In this document: positions 47,798-57,028 of the stretch, piece by piece
How positions within the stretch are numbered: the stretch's first letter is position 1
Layout of the letters: each line of letters opens with the position of its first letter
DNA from: CAWAHD01 sp963781785
Lineage (GTDB): Bacteria; Planctomycetota; Planctomycetia; Isosphaerales; Isosphaeraceae
Length of the DNA stretch: 64,000 bases
Reading direction: 5' to 3'
Assembly: GCA_963781785.1 (NCBI GenBank)
Contig: CAWAHD010000005.1
Span: forward strand, 1,302,001 to 1,366,000
Notes under the pieces: model-generated
Seen by the model: the letters and a program-made list of their open reading frames with translations, nothing else
Database searches by the model: none
What the model was told of the DNA's origin: nothing
Made by a program: the position numbers and the translations under genes

Positions 47798-50001
47798 ATG
47801 TCGCAGGTCCGCTTGATTCTCGCCTTGCACAACCACCAGCCCGTGGGCAATTTCGAGAGCGTCTTCGACGACGCGTTCCGCACAAGCTATCGGCCGTTCC
47901 TCGATGTGCTGGAACACTACCCCGATGTCCGATTTGCGCTGCACACCTCGGGCCCGCTGCTGGAATGGCTGGTCGAGCACCATCCCGATTACGTCGATCG
48001 CGTGCGAGCCCTGGTCGCCTCCGGTCGGGTCGAGATCCTGGGAGGAGGGTTCTTCGAGCCGATCCTGACCATGATTCCCGAGCGCGATCGCCTCGGGCAG
48101 ATCCGCGCGTTCTCCACCTACCTGAACGAGCTCTTTTCAACGCGGGTGCGCGGGATGTGGCTGGCCGAGCGGGTCTGGGAACAAGAGCTCGTCACGGCGA
48201 TCGCGAGGCCGGCATCGAGTACACCGTGCTCGACGACTTCCACTTCCAGCGTGCGCTCGGCACCGAGGAAGAAGTCCTGGGCTATTACCTGACGGAGGAC
48301 CAGGGGCACCTGCTCAAGGTGTTCCCCGCTGCCGGCAGCCCTGCGGTACAGCATGCCGTTTCAAGAGCCGCACGCGACCTACGAATTCCTGCGGCGCCTG
48401 GCCGACAAGGAACCGGAGGCAACCGTTGTCTTCGCCGACGACGGTGAGAAGTTCGGATCCTGGCCGCAGCACCTTCGATCATGTTTACACCCATGGCTGG
48501 CTGAACCGTTTCTGCGATATGCTCGCGGCCAATCGAGACTGGCTAGCGACCACGACCTTCTCGTCCACGATCGATTCAACGGTCCCCGTGGCCAAGATCT
48601 TCTTGCCCGACGGATCGTACCGCGAGATGACCGAGTGGGCACTGCCGCCGGAGTCGCTCCGGGCTTTTCAAAAGGCCGCCGAGCACCTGGCGGCGCTTCC
48701 CGCCGCCCTCGACGTCAAGCGGTTCTTCCGGGCCGGCGGCAACTGGCGCAACTTCAAGGCGCGATACCCCGAAAGCGACGAGATGTACACGCGCATGCTC
48801 CGCATCTCCCAGCGGCTGGCCGCAGCCATTGAGGAACCCGCCAGCGACCCCGATTACCTCGGAGATCGCCCGTCAGGAGCTCTATCGCGGCCAGTGCAAC
48901 TGTGCCTACTGGCACGGGTCGTTCGGCGGCCTCTACCTGCCCCATCTGAGAAATGCCATCTACGGCTCTTTGATCGCAGCCGATACCGCGCTTGACGACG
49001 CCCTGGGCCGGTCCGGACCTCGGGCTTCGCTCGATGTGGGCGACTTCAATCTGGACGGGCGCCAGGAAGTGCGCCTGGAGAATGATCGGCTGATTGCCCT
49101 GATCCGCCCGGCGCAGGGCGGTCACCTCTACGAGCTAGACTTGCGTGAGAACGGCACCAACCTGTTGGCGACACTTGACCGTCGACCCGAAGCGTACCAC
49201 TTCCAGGTCATGGAAGCTGCCCGGCGATTGCGTGACGCCGAAACTGGTGGTCATGAACAGTCCGACGACCACGGCCAGGTGATCCTCAAAGAGCCTGGTC
49301 TCGACCAACAGCTCGTCTATGACCGCCATCCCCGCAAGGCTCTGGTCGATCACTTCTACCCGATCGACGTCACCTTGGACGACCTGATCGCTTGTCGTGA
49401 GACCGAGATCGGCGATTTCACCGGCGGAACCTATCTCTCGAAAGTTCAGCGCGATCACGACCGCGTCGCGGTCGTGATGGAACGGCCCGGCTCCGCCGGC
49501 CGGCATGCGATCCGCATCAAGAAAACGATCGAGCTCGCCCCCGGCGAGCCCGGCCTCAAGGTCCACTATGAGCTGACCGATCTGCCCGCCGAGACGTGCC
49601 TTCACTTTGCCGTGGAAATCAACCTGGCGGCAATGGCCGGCCACGTGCCCGACCGCTATTACACCGATCCCGCCGGAGCCAAACTCGGACTGCTCGACGC
49701 CCGGCTGGACCTTGTCCACGCTCGCGGCTTGAACCTGGTTGACGAGTGGCTCCATTTGTCCGTCGCGCTGAGCTGGTCGGAATCGGCCGGACTGTGGTGT
49801 TTCCCGATCGAGACGGTCAGCCAGAGCGAAGGCGGCTTCGAGGGAGTCTACCAATCGTCGGCGGTCCTTCCCCACTGGCATGTTACGGCCGATTCCCAAG
49901 GCCGGTGGGACGTGTGGATTCGCTGGAACGTCACTCGCTTGACGACCTCATCGAGCCCAGCCAGACGCGCCGATCTCCTGGCGCCGGTCGCCACTTCGTG
50001 A
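47798..50001 (+). CDS. Second GH57 enzyme, 4-alpha-glucanotransferase type (frameshifted)
   Basis: Start SQVRLILALHNHQPVGNFES is typical for GH57 glucanotransferases; WLAERVWEQELVTAI contains the nucleophile Glu. Then the frame breaks near 48215, 48345, 48470 and 48850. Pieces join as AGIEYTVLDDFHF, LRYSMPFQEPHATYEFLRRL, TFDHVYTHGWLNRFCDMLAA, then EIARQELYRGQCNCAYWHG. One lost base and three extra bases (for example CTCGGAGATC to CTCGAGATC) restore the whole. The C-terminal beta-domain (about 49080-49950, DUF1926-like) is intact. ATG at 47798 with AGAAGGGG upstream. The product would be about 735 residues, cytosolic. Confidence 0.8.
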
Positions 50002-50159
50002 GCCACGCTCGCGAGGATGCATTGGCGGGCTCGCTCTCTCGCTTCCTCAAATCTTCATAATAACTAAATCATTTCCACCATCTCTCGCACCTATCATGTC
50101 GAATCGCAGGAGCGACGATGTGATCGCTTCTCCCTCATGAGCACCCGGAGGAGGACCCG

Positions 50160-51323
50160 ATGCCCTACATGCGTTCGAGCCGACGAATGGCTGCTGGCTT
50201 CACCTTGATCGAATTGCTGGTCGTCATTGCAATCATCGCGGTTTTGATCGCGCTGTTGCTTCCCGCTGTCCAGTCTGCCCGCGAGGCCGCGCGGCGAGCC
50301 CAGTGCACAAACAACCTGAAACAGATCGGCCTGGCATTCCTCAATTACGAGAGCTCGGTCGGAACGTTTCCGATGACGACGATCCTGATTCCTTGCCCGA
50401 CCGGCGCTCCCGGCGGTAACTCGATCAGTTGGACGTGCGGGGGGTACCAGTCGTCCTGGAGTGCCTTCGCGCGGGCGTCGTCGTTCATCGAACAGTCGGC
50501 GTTATACAACGCGATCAACTACAACAACACGTACAGCGACCCGTCGAACACGACCGTCGCGCTCACACCGCTCGCATTCCTGTACTGTCCCAGTGATCCG
50601 GGCAGCCATTTTGACGACGCTTCACTCGGCGGCACCGGTTACGCCACGACCAGCTACGGGACGTGCGACGGGGACTGGTATGTTTATTCGATTAACTGGG
50701 GTACGCCCAACACCGTTGGTCCTGCAAATCGGTCGATGTTCGGGCCGAATTATTCGCGTAAGATCGCGTCGGTCACCGACGGGCTGAGCAACACCTTGAT
50801 GGCGTCCGAAGGGTATATCGGCCACGCCCAGATGCGAAGCTGCATGAACAGCCCGGCAGTGCCTTCTGACCCCACGGCCGGCACATGGACCCCGTACAAT
50901 GTCCCGCTCCCGGGGACGAATTCGGCCCTGGCGCTTTCCCTCTTGATCAACTCGTGCGGGACGGGCACCGGCAAGGTGAAGGCGGGGGGGCCGATTGGCC
51001 ACACGCGGTGGACCAACGGCGGTGTGTATTACTCGGGGTTCACCACGGCCATGCCGCCGAACATGAAGGTTTCCACCGTCAGCCGCGCGGTCGGCTTCTC
51101 GAACGCAGGCCAGAACCTGCCCATGGACTGGGACTCGGTCGACGAGAACGACGGCGGCCCAACCTATATGTCCCTGTGCGCCAGCAGCAAACACCCCGGA
51201 GGGGTCAACTCGCTGTTCGGCGACGGCAGCGTCCACTTCTGCAAGGATTCGATCAACCCCTTGATCTGGCGCTCTCTGGGGAGCATCGCCGGGGGCGAGG
51301 TGATCAGCTCCGATCAATATTGA
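50160..51323 (+). CDS. DUF1559 pseudopilin-like protein
   Basis: The protein has 387 residues. Prepilin leader: basic MPYMRSSRRMAAG, cleavage after Gly13, then FTLIELLVVIAIIAVLIALL with Glu at +5. The rest is the DUF1559 domain, ending with SSKHPGGVNSLFGDGSVHFC (H-x9-DG motif). These proteins are expanded in planctomycetes and are thought to be exported by a type II/IV-like system. Excellent ribosome site GGAGGAGG. It is followed by a small lipoprotein gene, the usual pair. Confidence 0.9.
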   Translation: MPYMRSSRRMAAGFTLIELLVVIAIIAVLIALLLPAVQSAREAARRAQCTNNLKQIGLAFLNYESSVGTFPMTTILIPCPTGAPGGNSISWTCGGYQSSWSAFARASSFIEQSALYNAINYNNTYSDPSNTTVALTPLAFLYCPSDPGSHFDDASLGGTGYATTSYGTCDGDWYVYSINWGTPNTVGPANRSMFGPNYSRKIASVTDGLSNTLMASEGYIGHAQMRSCMNSPAVPSDPTAGTWTPYNVPLPGTNSALALSLLINSCGTGTGKVKAGGPIGHTRWTNGGVYYSGFTTAMPPNMKVSTVSRAVGFSNAGQNLPMDWDSVDENDGGPTYMSLCASSKHPGGVNSLFGDGSVHFCKDSINPLIWRSLGSIAGGEVISSDQY

Positions 51324-51450
51324 CTCGATCACGTTTCGTATCGATTTAACTGAGGCTCGCGTGCGGCGCACAGACTCCCCGGCGTGGTCGCACGCGGTCT
51401 CTCGCAAGCTTTCAGCCCAGTTCACGTTGTCACAGTCAAGGAGCCGATTC

Positions 51451-51849
51451 ATGCGGTTCAGCCGTTCCACGTCGACGATTCTTGGCCTCCTCTTTCTTGG
51501 TGCTTCTTGCGGTTGCGGATCCGCGGCAGGGAGCTTGCCATCTCTCATTCCCGTCAAGGGGAAGGTCACTTTCAAGGGCCAGCCTTTGACGAAAGGCGTG
51601 ATCACGTTCGATCCCACGGATTATGGGCGCGCGGCAACGGGCCAGCTCCAAGCCGATGGAACGTACGTGCTCACCACGTACAAGGACGGCGACGGAATCG
51701 TCGCCGGTCTCCACAAGATCTCGATCGCCGGCGTCGACAAGAAGATCGGCAGCGATCGTGTGTTCAAGAAATTCATGAGCTCGGGTGGCCCCGCGCTCGA
51801 AGCCGAAGTCAGCCCGGACAAGACAGAGTTCAACATCGACATCAAGTGA
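51451..51849 (+). CDS. Small lipoprotein with beta-sandwich, paired with the pseudopilin
   Basis: The protein has 132 residues. Lipoprotein signal: RSTSTILGLLFLGASCGCGS. The mature part PVKGKVTFKGQPLTKGVITF with QLQADGTYVL is a carboxypeptidase-regulatory-like fold. Such a lipoprotein follows most DUF1559 genes in planctomycetes. AAGGAG 8 bases before the ATG at 51451 decides the start against a longer frame. Probably anchored in the outer or inner membrane by Lnt-type acylation. Confidence 0.8.
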   Translation: MRFSRSTSTILGLLFLGASCGCGSAAGSLPSLIPVKGKVTFKGQPLTKGVITFDPTDYGRAATGQLQADGTYVLTTYKDGDGIVAGLHKISIAGVDKKIGSDRVFKKFMSSGGPALEAEVSPDKTEFNIDIK

Positions 51850-51941
51850 CGATCGGCGCGGCGACCCTTGCGTTGCGTTGTTTCGGTGCGCGACCAGGCG
51901 AATCGGGTCCTGGAAATCCCCTCTTTTGGAGAAGATGAATC

Positions 51942-53009
51942 ATGAATGATTATCGCAAGAGGCTGCTCAGTGGTGCGCTCTTGGGAGCGCTCGGTCTTGG
52001 CTGGGCGGCGGCGAATGCCGACGAGCCGCGTACGCCGGCCAGAGCGGGTTCCGGCGCCATGCATCTGGAGTCGGTCACGCTTCCCGCGCCGCTTCTGGAA
52101 GCGGGCAAGGTCAACGCCGTCATCGAGGCGTCGGCTGTCGAGCCGATCGGCGACGGACGGCTGCTCCTGGTCGCACACGACAAGAACCCGGCGCTGTTCA
52201 TCCTCGAGGTGAGTACGGGGCGGATCCTCGGCGATCCGATCACTTCGCCGCGATTCCCCCAGGTGAACGGGGGCGGACCAAAGTGGGAGGGCATGGCCCG
52301 CGACGCCGAGGGGAACCTGTACTTGATCGGTGCTCATACCGGCAAGACCGATCAGGAGCGCGCGACCAAGAGCGTGCTCATCCGGTTCCGGCTCAAGGAC
52401 GGCGAGCCTCCGGCGATCGACGACGCGTCGATCATCCGCTGGGAGATCGGCCGCTCGCTCGAGAGCGTCATGAAGGGTGAGGGACTCGCTGCGGAAGCCG
52501 TGGCCAAACGAAAGATTGAAGGCCTGGCCATTCGTGAGCGGAAGAACGGCGACGGCTCGGTCCGGCGCGAGCTGTTGGTCGGTCTGCGTGCGCCCACGGA
52601 CAAGGTCCGCGTGTACGCCGCCGACATCAGTAGCTCGCCCTCTCCCGATGCCGAGCTCGAGCTGAAGCCCGGCTTTTCCTTCACAGCCGAGCCGCGGGAA
52701 GGCGTGCCCTCCGAGCTGACGTCGCTGGAGTACGTCCCGGCGCTCGGGGGCTTCCTGGTCGTGACGGCGTCGGAAGACGAGTCGAATGCCTTCCACGGCA
52801 ACACGCTCTATTACGTCGCGGATGACGACACCAGCCACGCTCAGAAGATCGCTGTGTTCGAAGTCGCGATGAAGGCGGAGGGCCTGGCCGTGCTGGGCGT
52901 CGAGAAGAATGCGGGCCGAACTGCCGTCAAACTCCTGATCACTTACGACAACGACCCGCACGCGACCAAGATCCCCAGTCGATTCCAGACCGCAACACTC
53001 GTCCGCTAA
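51942..53009 (+). CDS. DUF3616-like secreted beta-propeller protein
   Basis: The protein has 355 residues. Signal peptide: KRLLSGALLGALGLGWAAAN then ADEP. The sequence has propeller-type repeats with KWEGMARDAEGNLYLIGAHT, KIEGLAIRERKNGDGSVRRE and LTSLEYVPALGGFLVVTASE, matching DUF3616/esterase-like phytase-type propellers. Catalytic residues cannot be assigned. The gene is 92 bases downstream of the lipoprotein gene and may be in one operon with the pseudopilin. ATG at 51942 with GGAGAAG upstream. Confidence 0.7.
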   Translation: MNDYRKRLLSGALLGALGLGWAAANADEPRTPARAGSGAMHLESVTLPAPLLEAGKVNAVIEASAVEPIGDGRLLLVAHDKNPALFILEVSTGRILGDPITSPRFPQVNGGGPKWEGMARDAEGNLYLIGAHTGKTDQERATKSVLIRFRLKDGEPPAIDDASIIRWEIGRSLESVMKGEGLAAEAVAKRKIEGLAIRERKNGDGSVRRELLVGLRAPTDKVRVYAADISSSPSPDAELELKPGFSFTAEPREGVPSELTSLEYVPALGGFLVVTASEDESNAFHGNTLYYVADDDTSHAQKIAVFEVAMKAEGLAVLGVEKNAGRTAVKLLITYDNDPHATKIPSRFQTATLVR

Positions 53010-53590
53010 ATGAACTTGCGTGTCTTTGCGGCGCGCGGACAACAAAAGATCGGCGCGACTCCCTGGCCGTCGGGCCGCGGGCACCCGGCGGCGAGCCTTC
53101 GGGTGCCCGGAAACGGGGAGTCGCGCCGATCAGTGTGTCTGGTGTCGACTCGATACGTTGTGGCAGCGCCGTTGGCGGTGCCTCCGACTTCGAGTCGCGC
53201 CGCTGGCGCTGCTGTGTGTCTACCTCCCTTGCGCGATTTGTATCGTCACCATCGTCACCTCGTCACCCGCGGTGGCAGAATCCGCAGAATGCTCAGAAGC
53301 GGCGCTCCAGTGGGTTGCAAAATCCGCGCGACCGGCACGCGCGACCAGCCGCAGGTGACGAAGCGGGTTCGTCACCAAGAAGAACTTCGTCACCCCGATG
53401 CGACACTCTGGGGAGTCAACGAGCCTTATGCCGTCGTGCAATCCGCTCATCCGGTAGGATCGTGAAGATCCTACTGCCGATTAGCAGCCTGGCGCGGGCT
53501 GTGACATTTCGGCTCGATGACGACGAATCGGCTCAATCCGCGGGATCGATCGGGCTTGCGGCTTTCGCGGATTTGGGGGACGGGAACTGT
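53010..53590. other. Intergenic stretch with a large hairpin
   Basis: The 581 bases include the nested hairpin at 53048-53131. The remainder (53132-53590) has only unconvincing frames; a GTG-started frame at 53462 lacks family similarity and a ribosome site. The start near 53013 carries a word like GCGTGTCTTTGCG, also seen at 55135-55170. Confidence 0.35.
53048..53131. terminator. Nested perfect inverted repeat
   Basis: The outer arms GATCGGCGCGACTCCC (53048-53063) and its complement (53116-53131) match over 16 bases. Inside them a second perfect 10-bp hairpin CGGGCACCCG/CGGGTGCCCG (53078-53087, 53100-53109) forms a stacked structure. It lies 38 bases after the DUF3616-like gene. No T run follows, so it could be a terminator without a tail, an mRNA-stabilising element or a REP-type palindrome. 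Confidence 0.6.
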
Positions 53591-54679
53591 TTATCCGCAT
53601 GGATTGATGCGCGGCCTTCGGGTGGGGTGCAGCAATGGTAGCAGGAGCAGTCCGCCCATGATCGCATTGAGCATTCCGCCGAAGATTGCGGGGTAGTCGG
53701 CCCCGAACGACCGCCAGAACTCCTGCTCAGTGCGCCGGCTTCTGGGCGTGATCGGCGCCAGTTTCAGGCGGAGGCAGTGGTCGTTGTGCTCGGCCCGCTC
53801 GGGGAAGTCGTTGATTCCGTTGAGGATCACAGGCCGCTGCGCGTAGACGACGTCGCGAGTATTGCCGGAAACCGGGCGGCTGGAATAACCGTCGCCGGTT
53901 GCGAGTCGACATAGCGCGTCCGCGAGGCGTGAACCGACTCTCGAGACATGATCGAGCGCGAGCAACCAGCCGAGGTGCGCGGTGGCGACCAGGTCGCGAG
54001 TGCTTTCAGGCGCGGCCAGAAGCGGCGGGTCGTGAGGATCGATGAGAAGCCTGGCGATTCGTGTGCGGGTACTTTTAGCAGCTCCCGGCTCACCCTGAAG
54101 CACGAGGATCGGGTAAGGCCCAACGGGCATAAAGGCTGCGGCCAGCCATCCGATGAAGAGGCAAAAGTCGGGGTCGCTCAAGTTGACGTATTCTCGCAGG
54201 AGACGGATCGACCCGCTGGCGTCGGGGGTCGGAAGCGGCAAAATCCGACCGGGACGGCGAAAATGCACGGGGGCTCGCTGGACGATCGACCAGCCGTCCG
54301 TGGTGATCTTCACCGCCTGGCCGCTGGGATTGGCGAGGTCGAGATAATAATCCCACGTGCCGGCGGCGTGCTCGTTGCTGTGGCGGCCCACGCGCACGAA
54401 GACGGGCTCGCTTTGGTCGTCGCATCTGGCCCGGTCCTCGAGGGAACCGACCACCTGGTTGACGTCAAACCGCCCGGGAATCTGGCCATATTCGATCTGG
54501 CAACGGTACAGCAGCCAATCGCGAAAAGCCCTTGACTGGAGGGGCAGAACTTCGTGCCGCTCGCGAACGGGAACCTGGACGTAGCATCGGCCATCCGGCG
54601 AGCGAAACGGATACGCCGCCTCGGCGGCCATCAGGAGCGCCTCGCGGGTACTTCGGTTATTCTTGGCATCATCGTCCAT
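53591..54679 (-). CDS. Primase/helicase-like ATPase, C-terminally truncated
   Basis: The protein has 362 residues from the ATG at 54679 (GGGGAG about 8 bases upstream). Walker A is LVLQGEPGAAKSTRTRIAR. LLALDHVSRVGSRLADALCR resembles the Walker B/sensor region and PVILNGINDFPER a later motif. This fits phage or plasmid-type primase-polymerase/helicase-like ATPases. The end (GGMLNAIMGGLLLLPLLHPT, then RRPRINPCG) is where full-length members continue for several hundred residues, so the gene is probably cut. It may be a prophage or plasmid remnant. No integrase or capsid genes are near. Confidence 0.6.
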   Translation of the reverse strand: MDDDAKNNRSTREALLMAAEAAYPFRSPDGRCYVQVPVRERHEVLPLQSRAFRDWLLYRCQIEYGQIPGRFDVNQVVGSLEDRARCDDQSEPVFVRVGRHSNEHAAGTWDYYLDLANPSGQAVKITTDGWSIVQRAPVHFRRPGRILPLPTPDASGSIRLLREYVNLSDPDFCLFIGWLAAAFMPVGPYPILVLQGEPGAAKSTRTRIARLLIDPHDPPLLAAPESTRDLVATAHLGWLLALDHVSRVGSRLADALCRLATGDGYSSRPVSGNTRDVVYAQRPVILNGINDFPERAEHNDHCLRLKLAPITPRSRRTEQEFWRSFGADYPAIFGGMLNAIMGGLLLLPLLHPTRRPRINPCG

Positions 54680-55340
54680 GCTGGTTTCTCCCCTGCCGAG
54701 TGCTGGAAGCACGGTGGTGGCGCTCGTCATCGCTCAGGTAGGTTCAACATGAGGTTTGCGGGCACTGGCGCGTTATCGGCTCATGGGTCGAGAAGGCATT
54801 CGTTTTTTTAGGCGTCAGTCCGTTTTTTTTCGCCGTTGGGAGGGAGTGGCGGAGTCTACCAAACGAGGGCGTTGGTCGTGCCTCGGGGCTGGGCAACGGC
54901 GCAGGGGCGCGGGAGGTAAACGTCCTCGTCGTTTGCCACACTTCGGATTGGCACGTTGATCGGCGCGGGCCTCTCCCGGTGCGTCGGGACCGGTCGCAGG
55001 AGCAGCGGTCTCCACCCGTCCTTCGAGTCAACAAGGTTGACGACGCACGAGTCGCCGCCAATGGCCTCGCACTTCTTCTTCGTGCGCCGGTTCGCGGAGT
55101 TCCCTCCGTGACACGGCTTGGGGGAAATGCAATGGGTGTCTTTGCAATGCGGATCTAATGCGTGTCTTTGCGATCTGTCCTTGCGGTCTTCCTTGCGATC
55201 CCTCCGAGGACGGGTGTGTGGCTCAAGTTGGGGGACCAAGCCCGCCGAAGACTACCAATCGAAGAGTCTGCCGGTCGTGCGGAAGCGGCTGAGCTAACCA
55301 GGATTACGGCTGGCATGGGTGCTTATCGGGAGCGAGCGTG
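54680..55340. other. Accessory intergenic stretch, no secure gene
   Basis: Two T tracts (54803-54809 and 54823-54830) lie close together. A minus-strand frame (54856-55239) has a few protein-like stretches (VNLVDSKDGWRPLLLRPVP) but no start signal or family, and was not called. A degenerate run of GTGTCTTTGC words at 55135-55200 belongs to the dispersed GCGTGTCC-type repeat family. Confidence 0.35.
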
Positions 55341-55865
55341 ATGGGGATGCCGGGCAAAACGGAGCTGGCGCGATACGTCCAACTCTGGAAGGCGTACGAA
55401 TGTCGTGCGATCGGGCTCGAAGACCTCAAGCAGTCGATGGCGCGGGAGTTCTTCCCGGATGATCCCGCTGCTCAGGCCCGCATCATGGAGCTGAATGAGG
55501 ATCTCATCAGACTCTGCGGTGAGATCATGGAGCGTGACGAGGGAGGTTCGTTCGAGGAACGTCACGCTGGTTTGCTCGCGACACTGGGACCCCGAATCAC
55601 TGAGCTCTTCCACGAGGACGACGTATCTAACCTTCTCGATCCGTCGGTCGTGATCCTGGCGGACCAAGAGCCACCGAGAATTGTGGTTGTCGAACGATTG
55701 ACCTTGGTCGAAGTGCTCGCGGAAGCAAGGGCTATTGCGGCCACCAGCCTCATCGCGGCCGAGAAGCCGATCCTGGTGCTCATCTTCGATGAAGCCGGGT
55801 CCGCTCGGTTCATCGAGGACCCGCGGACAAATCCGTATTGGTGGGCGAACCTTCACGATGGGTAG
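55341..55865 (+). CDS. Hypothetical acidic protein
   Basis: The protein has 174 residues, helical and acidic, cytosolic. Segment ELARYVQLWKAYECRAIGLE and a C-terminal part IEDPRTNPYWWANLHDG. No family recognised. The ATG at 55341 follows GGGAG by 8 bases. It stands alone between repeat blocks; its size and neighbourhood suit an orphan immunity or defence-type gene, but this is only a guess. Codon use looks genuine over the whole frame. Confidence 0.5.
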   Translation: MGMPGKTELARYVQLWKAYECRAIGLEDLKQSMAREFFPDDPAAQARIMELNEDLIRLCGEIMERDEGGSFEERHAGLLATLGPRITELFHEDDVSNLLDPSVVILADQEPPRIVVVERLTLVEVLAEARAIAATSLIAAEKPILVLIFDEAGSARFIEDPRTNPYWWANLHDG

Positions 55866-55914
55866 GACGAGCACCGATGGCACGAGGACACTGGAGATGG
55901 AACACATTAGAGAA

Positions 55915-56095
55915 AGGACAAAGGGAAAGGTCACGCAACGCTTCTCTTGAGTTGGGCCGTCCGCTTTAGGTTCGGTAATCCAGCGAAGACAACACCCGCG
56001 GAGGTTGCATCATGACGGTCGCTCGTTCGCAACTGGTCGATCCAGCCGTAACGCGTTGGTATCATTGCATCACCGTGCGTGTTGCGCGTGCCTGA
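55915..56095 (+). pseudogene. RAYT/IS200-like transposase, N-terminal remnant
   Basis: Flank AAAGGTCACGCAACGCTTCT and GGGCCGTCCGC lead to an ATG at 56012 and MTVARSQLVDPAVTRWYHCI. After TVRVARA a stop ends it at 56095. The flank and start repeat those at 2895-3039. The core is missing, so this is a dead 5' fragment. Confidence 0.7.
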
Positions 56096-56390
56096 GGCTG
56101 GTCGCGTTCGGGCGTCGGTACGACCCACGCGAGCGCGATCCGTGTCCTTGCACTCACAGCACGAGAACAGGCCTCTCTCCGGCTTGTTCGCGACCTTGCA
56201 CTGGGTTGGGATTCCAGACACCCAGGGATTCGCCGCGTCCCCCTGAATATCATGACACCCGCATTTCATTCGCTGGCTGAAGGTTGGGTGAATTACGGCG
56301 CATACTCATTGTCAATCGTTGCATGGCTGGAGGATCGGTGGGTGCGTCCCAGATTGCCTACACGCACAGACGGGCGAAACGGGGTGTCTG
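56096..56390. other. Intergenic stretch before the repeat array
   Basis: The 295 bases have no gene-like frame or hairpin. They separate the transposase remnant from the array. Confidence 0.35.
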
Positions 56391-56850
56391 GAAATCCCCG
56401 TTGTTGCCCGCCGCACAGCGGTTTAGTTCAAACCAGCACGGTCGAAAACCAAAAACAAAGGCTGACACGGGAAGCCGCCGGAAATCCCCGTTGTTGCCCG
56501 CCGCACAGCGGTTTAGTTCAAACCAGCACGGTCGAAGACCAAAAACAAAGGCTGACACCGCGAAGCCGCCGACACCGCGAAGCCGCCCGGTCGAAAACCA
56601 AAAACAAAGGCTGACACCGCGAAGCCGCCGAGGCTGACACCGCGAAGCCGCCGAAGGCTGACACCGCGAAGCCGCCGACACCGCGAAGCCGCCCAGGGTG
56701 ACACCGCGAAGCCGCCCACGGGGTGTCTGGAAATCCCCGTTGTTGCCCGCCGCACAGCGGTTTAGTTCAAACCAGCACGGTCGAAAACCAAAAACAAAGG
56801 CTGACACCGTGAAAAGGCTGACACCGTGAAAAGGCTGACACCGTGAAGCC
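56391..56850. repeat. Repeat array: three 78-bp copies plus AGGCTGACACCG units
   Basis: A 78-base unit starting GAAATCCCCGTTGTTGCCCG and ending AACAAAGGCTGACAC occurs at 56391-56468, 56481-56558 and 56730-56807 with almost no differences; a part recurs at 56588-56617. Between and after the units, the short word AGGCTGACACCG(C/T)GAAGCCGCC and its parts repeat about ten times. The short word also appears inverted at 62816-62945. The array interrupts the start of the gene at 56857-57024. It is not a CRISPR array: units are too long and the intervening sequences are themselves repeats. Confidence 0.8.
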
Positions 56851-56856
56851 GCCCGA

Positions 56857-57024
56857 GGCCGTTGCGCCGGGATAGACCGCCTCGACGGTCAGCGCGGGCG
56901 GCTCCTCGGCGGCGGCTCGGGCGTGCAGGCGGACGAGTATGACCCAGACCACCAGGGCCATGGAAATGACCCCGGCGACCAGGGAGAGAACGATGAGAGT
57001 GACGCCCGCTCGCTCGCGGATCAT
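56857..57024 (-). pseudogene. Fragment of an RND efflux transporter N-terminus
   Basis: The frame begins ERAGVTLIVLSLVAGVISMA (membrane helix 1) and continues to ARAAAEEPPALTVEAVYPGA, which resembles the YPGA segment after the first helix of RND pumps. After ATASGG it runs into the repeat array, where the encoded residues are artefacts. The gene is thus cut after about 55 codons by the repeats. It starts 4 bases after the dehydrogenase remnant, as in one operon. The RND assignment rests on one short motif. Confidence 0.45.
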
Positions 57025-57028
57025 GGCG

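Noticed and set aside
51621..53084. Minus-strand frame of 487 codons opposite the DUF3616-like gene
   Set aside because: Shadow frame; the plus-strand gene has a signal peptide and ribosome site.
53462..53641. Possible small gene starting at GTG 53462
   Set aside because: No ribosome site, no family similarity, and it runs into the opposite-strand primase-like gene.
54856..55239. Minus-strand frame of 127 codons with some protein-like stretches
   Set aside because: No start signal, composition drifts to Arg/Pro, and repeats lie within it.
56391..56850. CRISPR array
   Set aside because: Units are 78 bp, spacing is irregular and the intervening DNA is itself repeated; no cas gene in the window.
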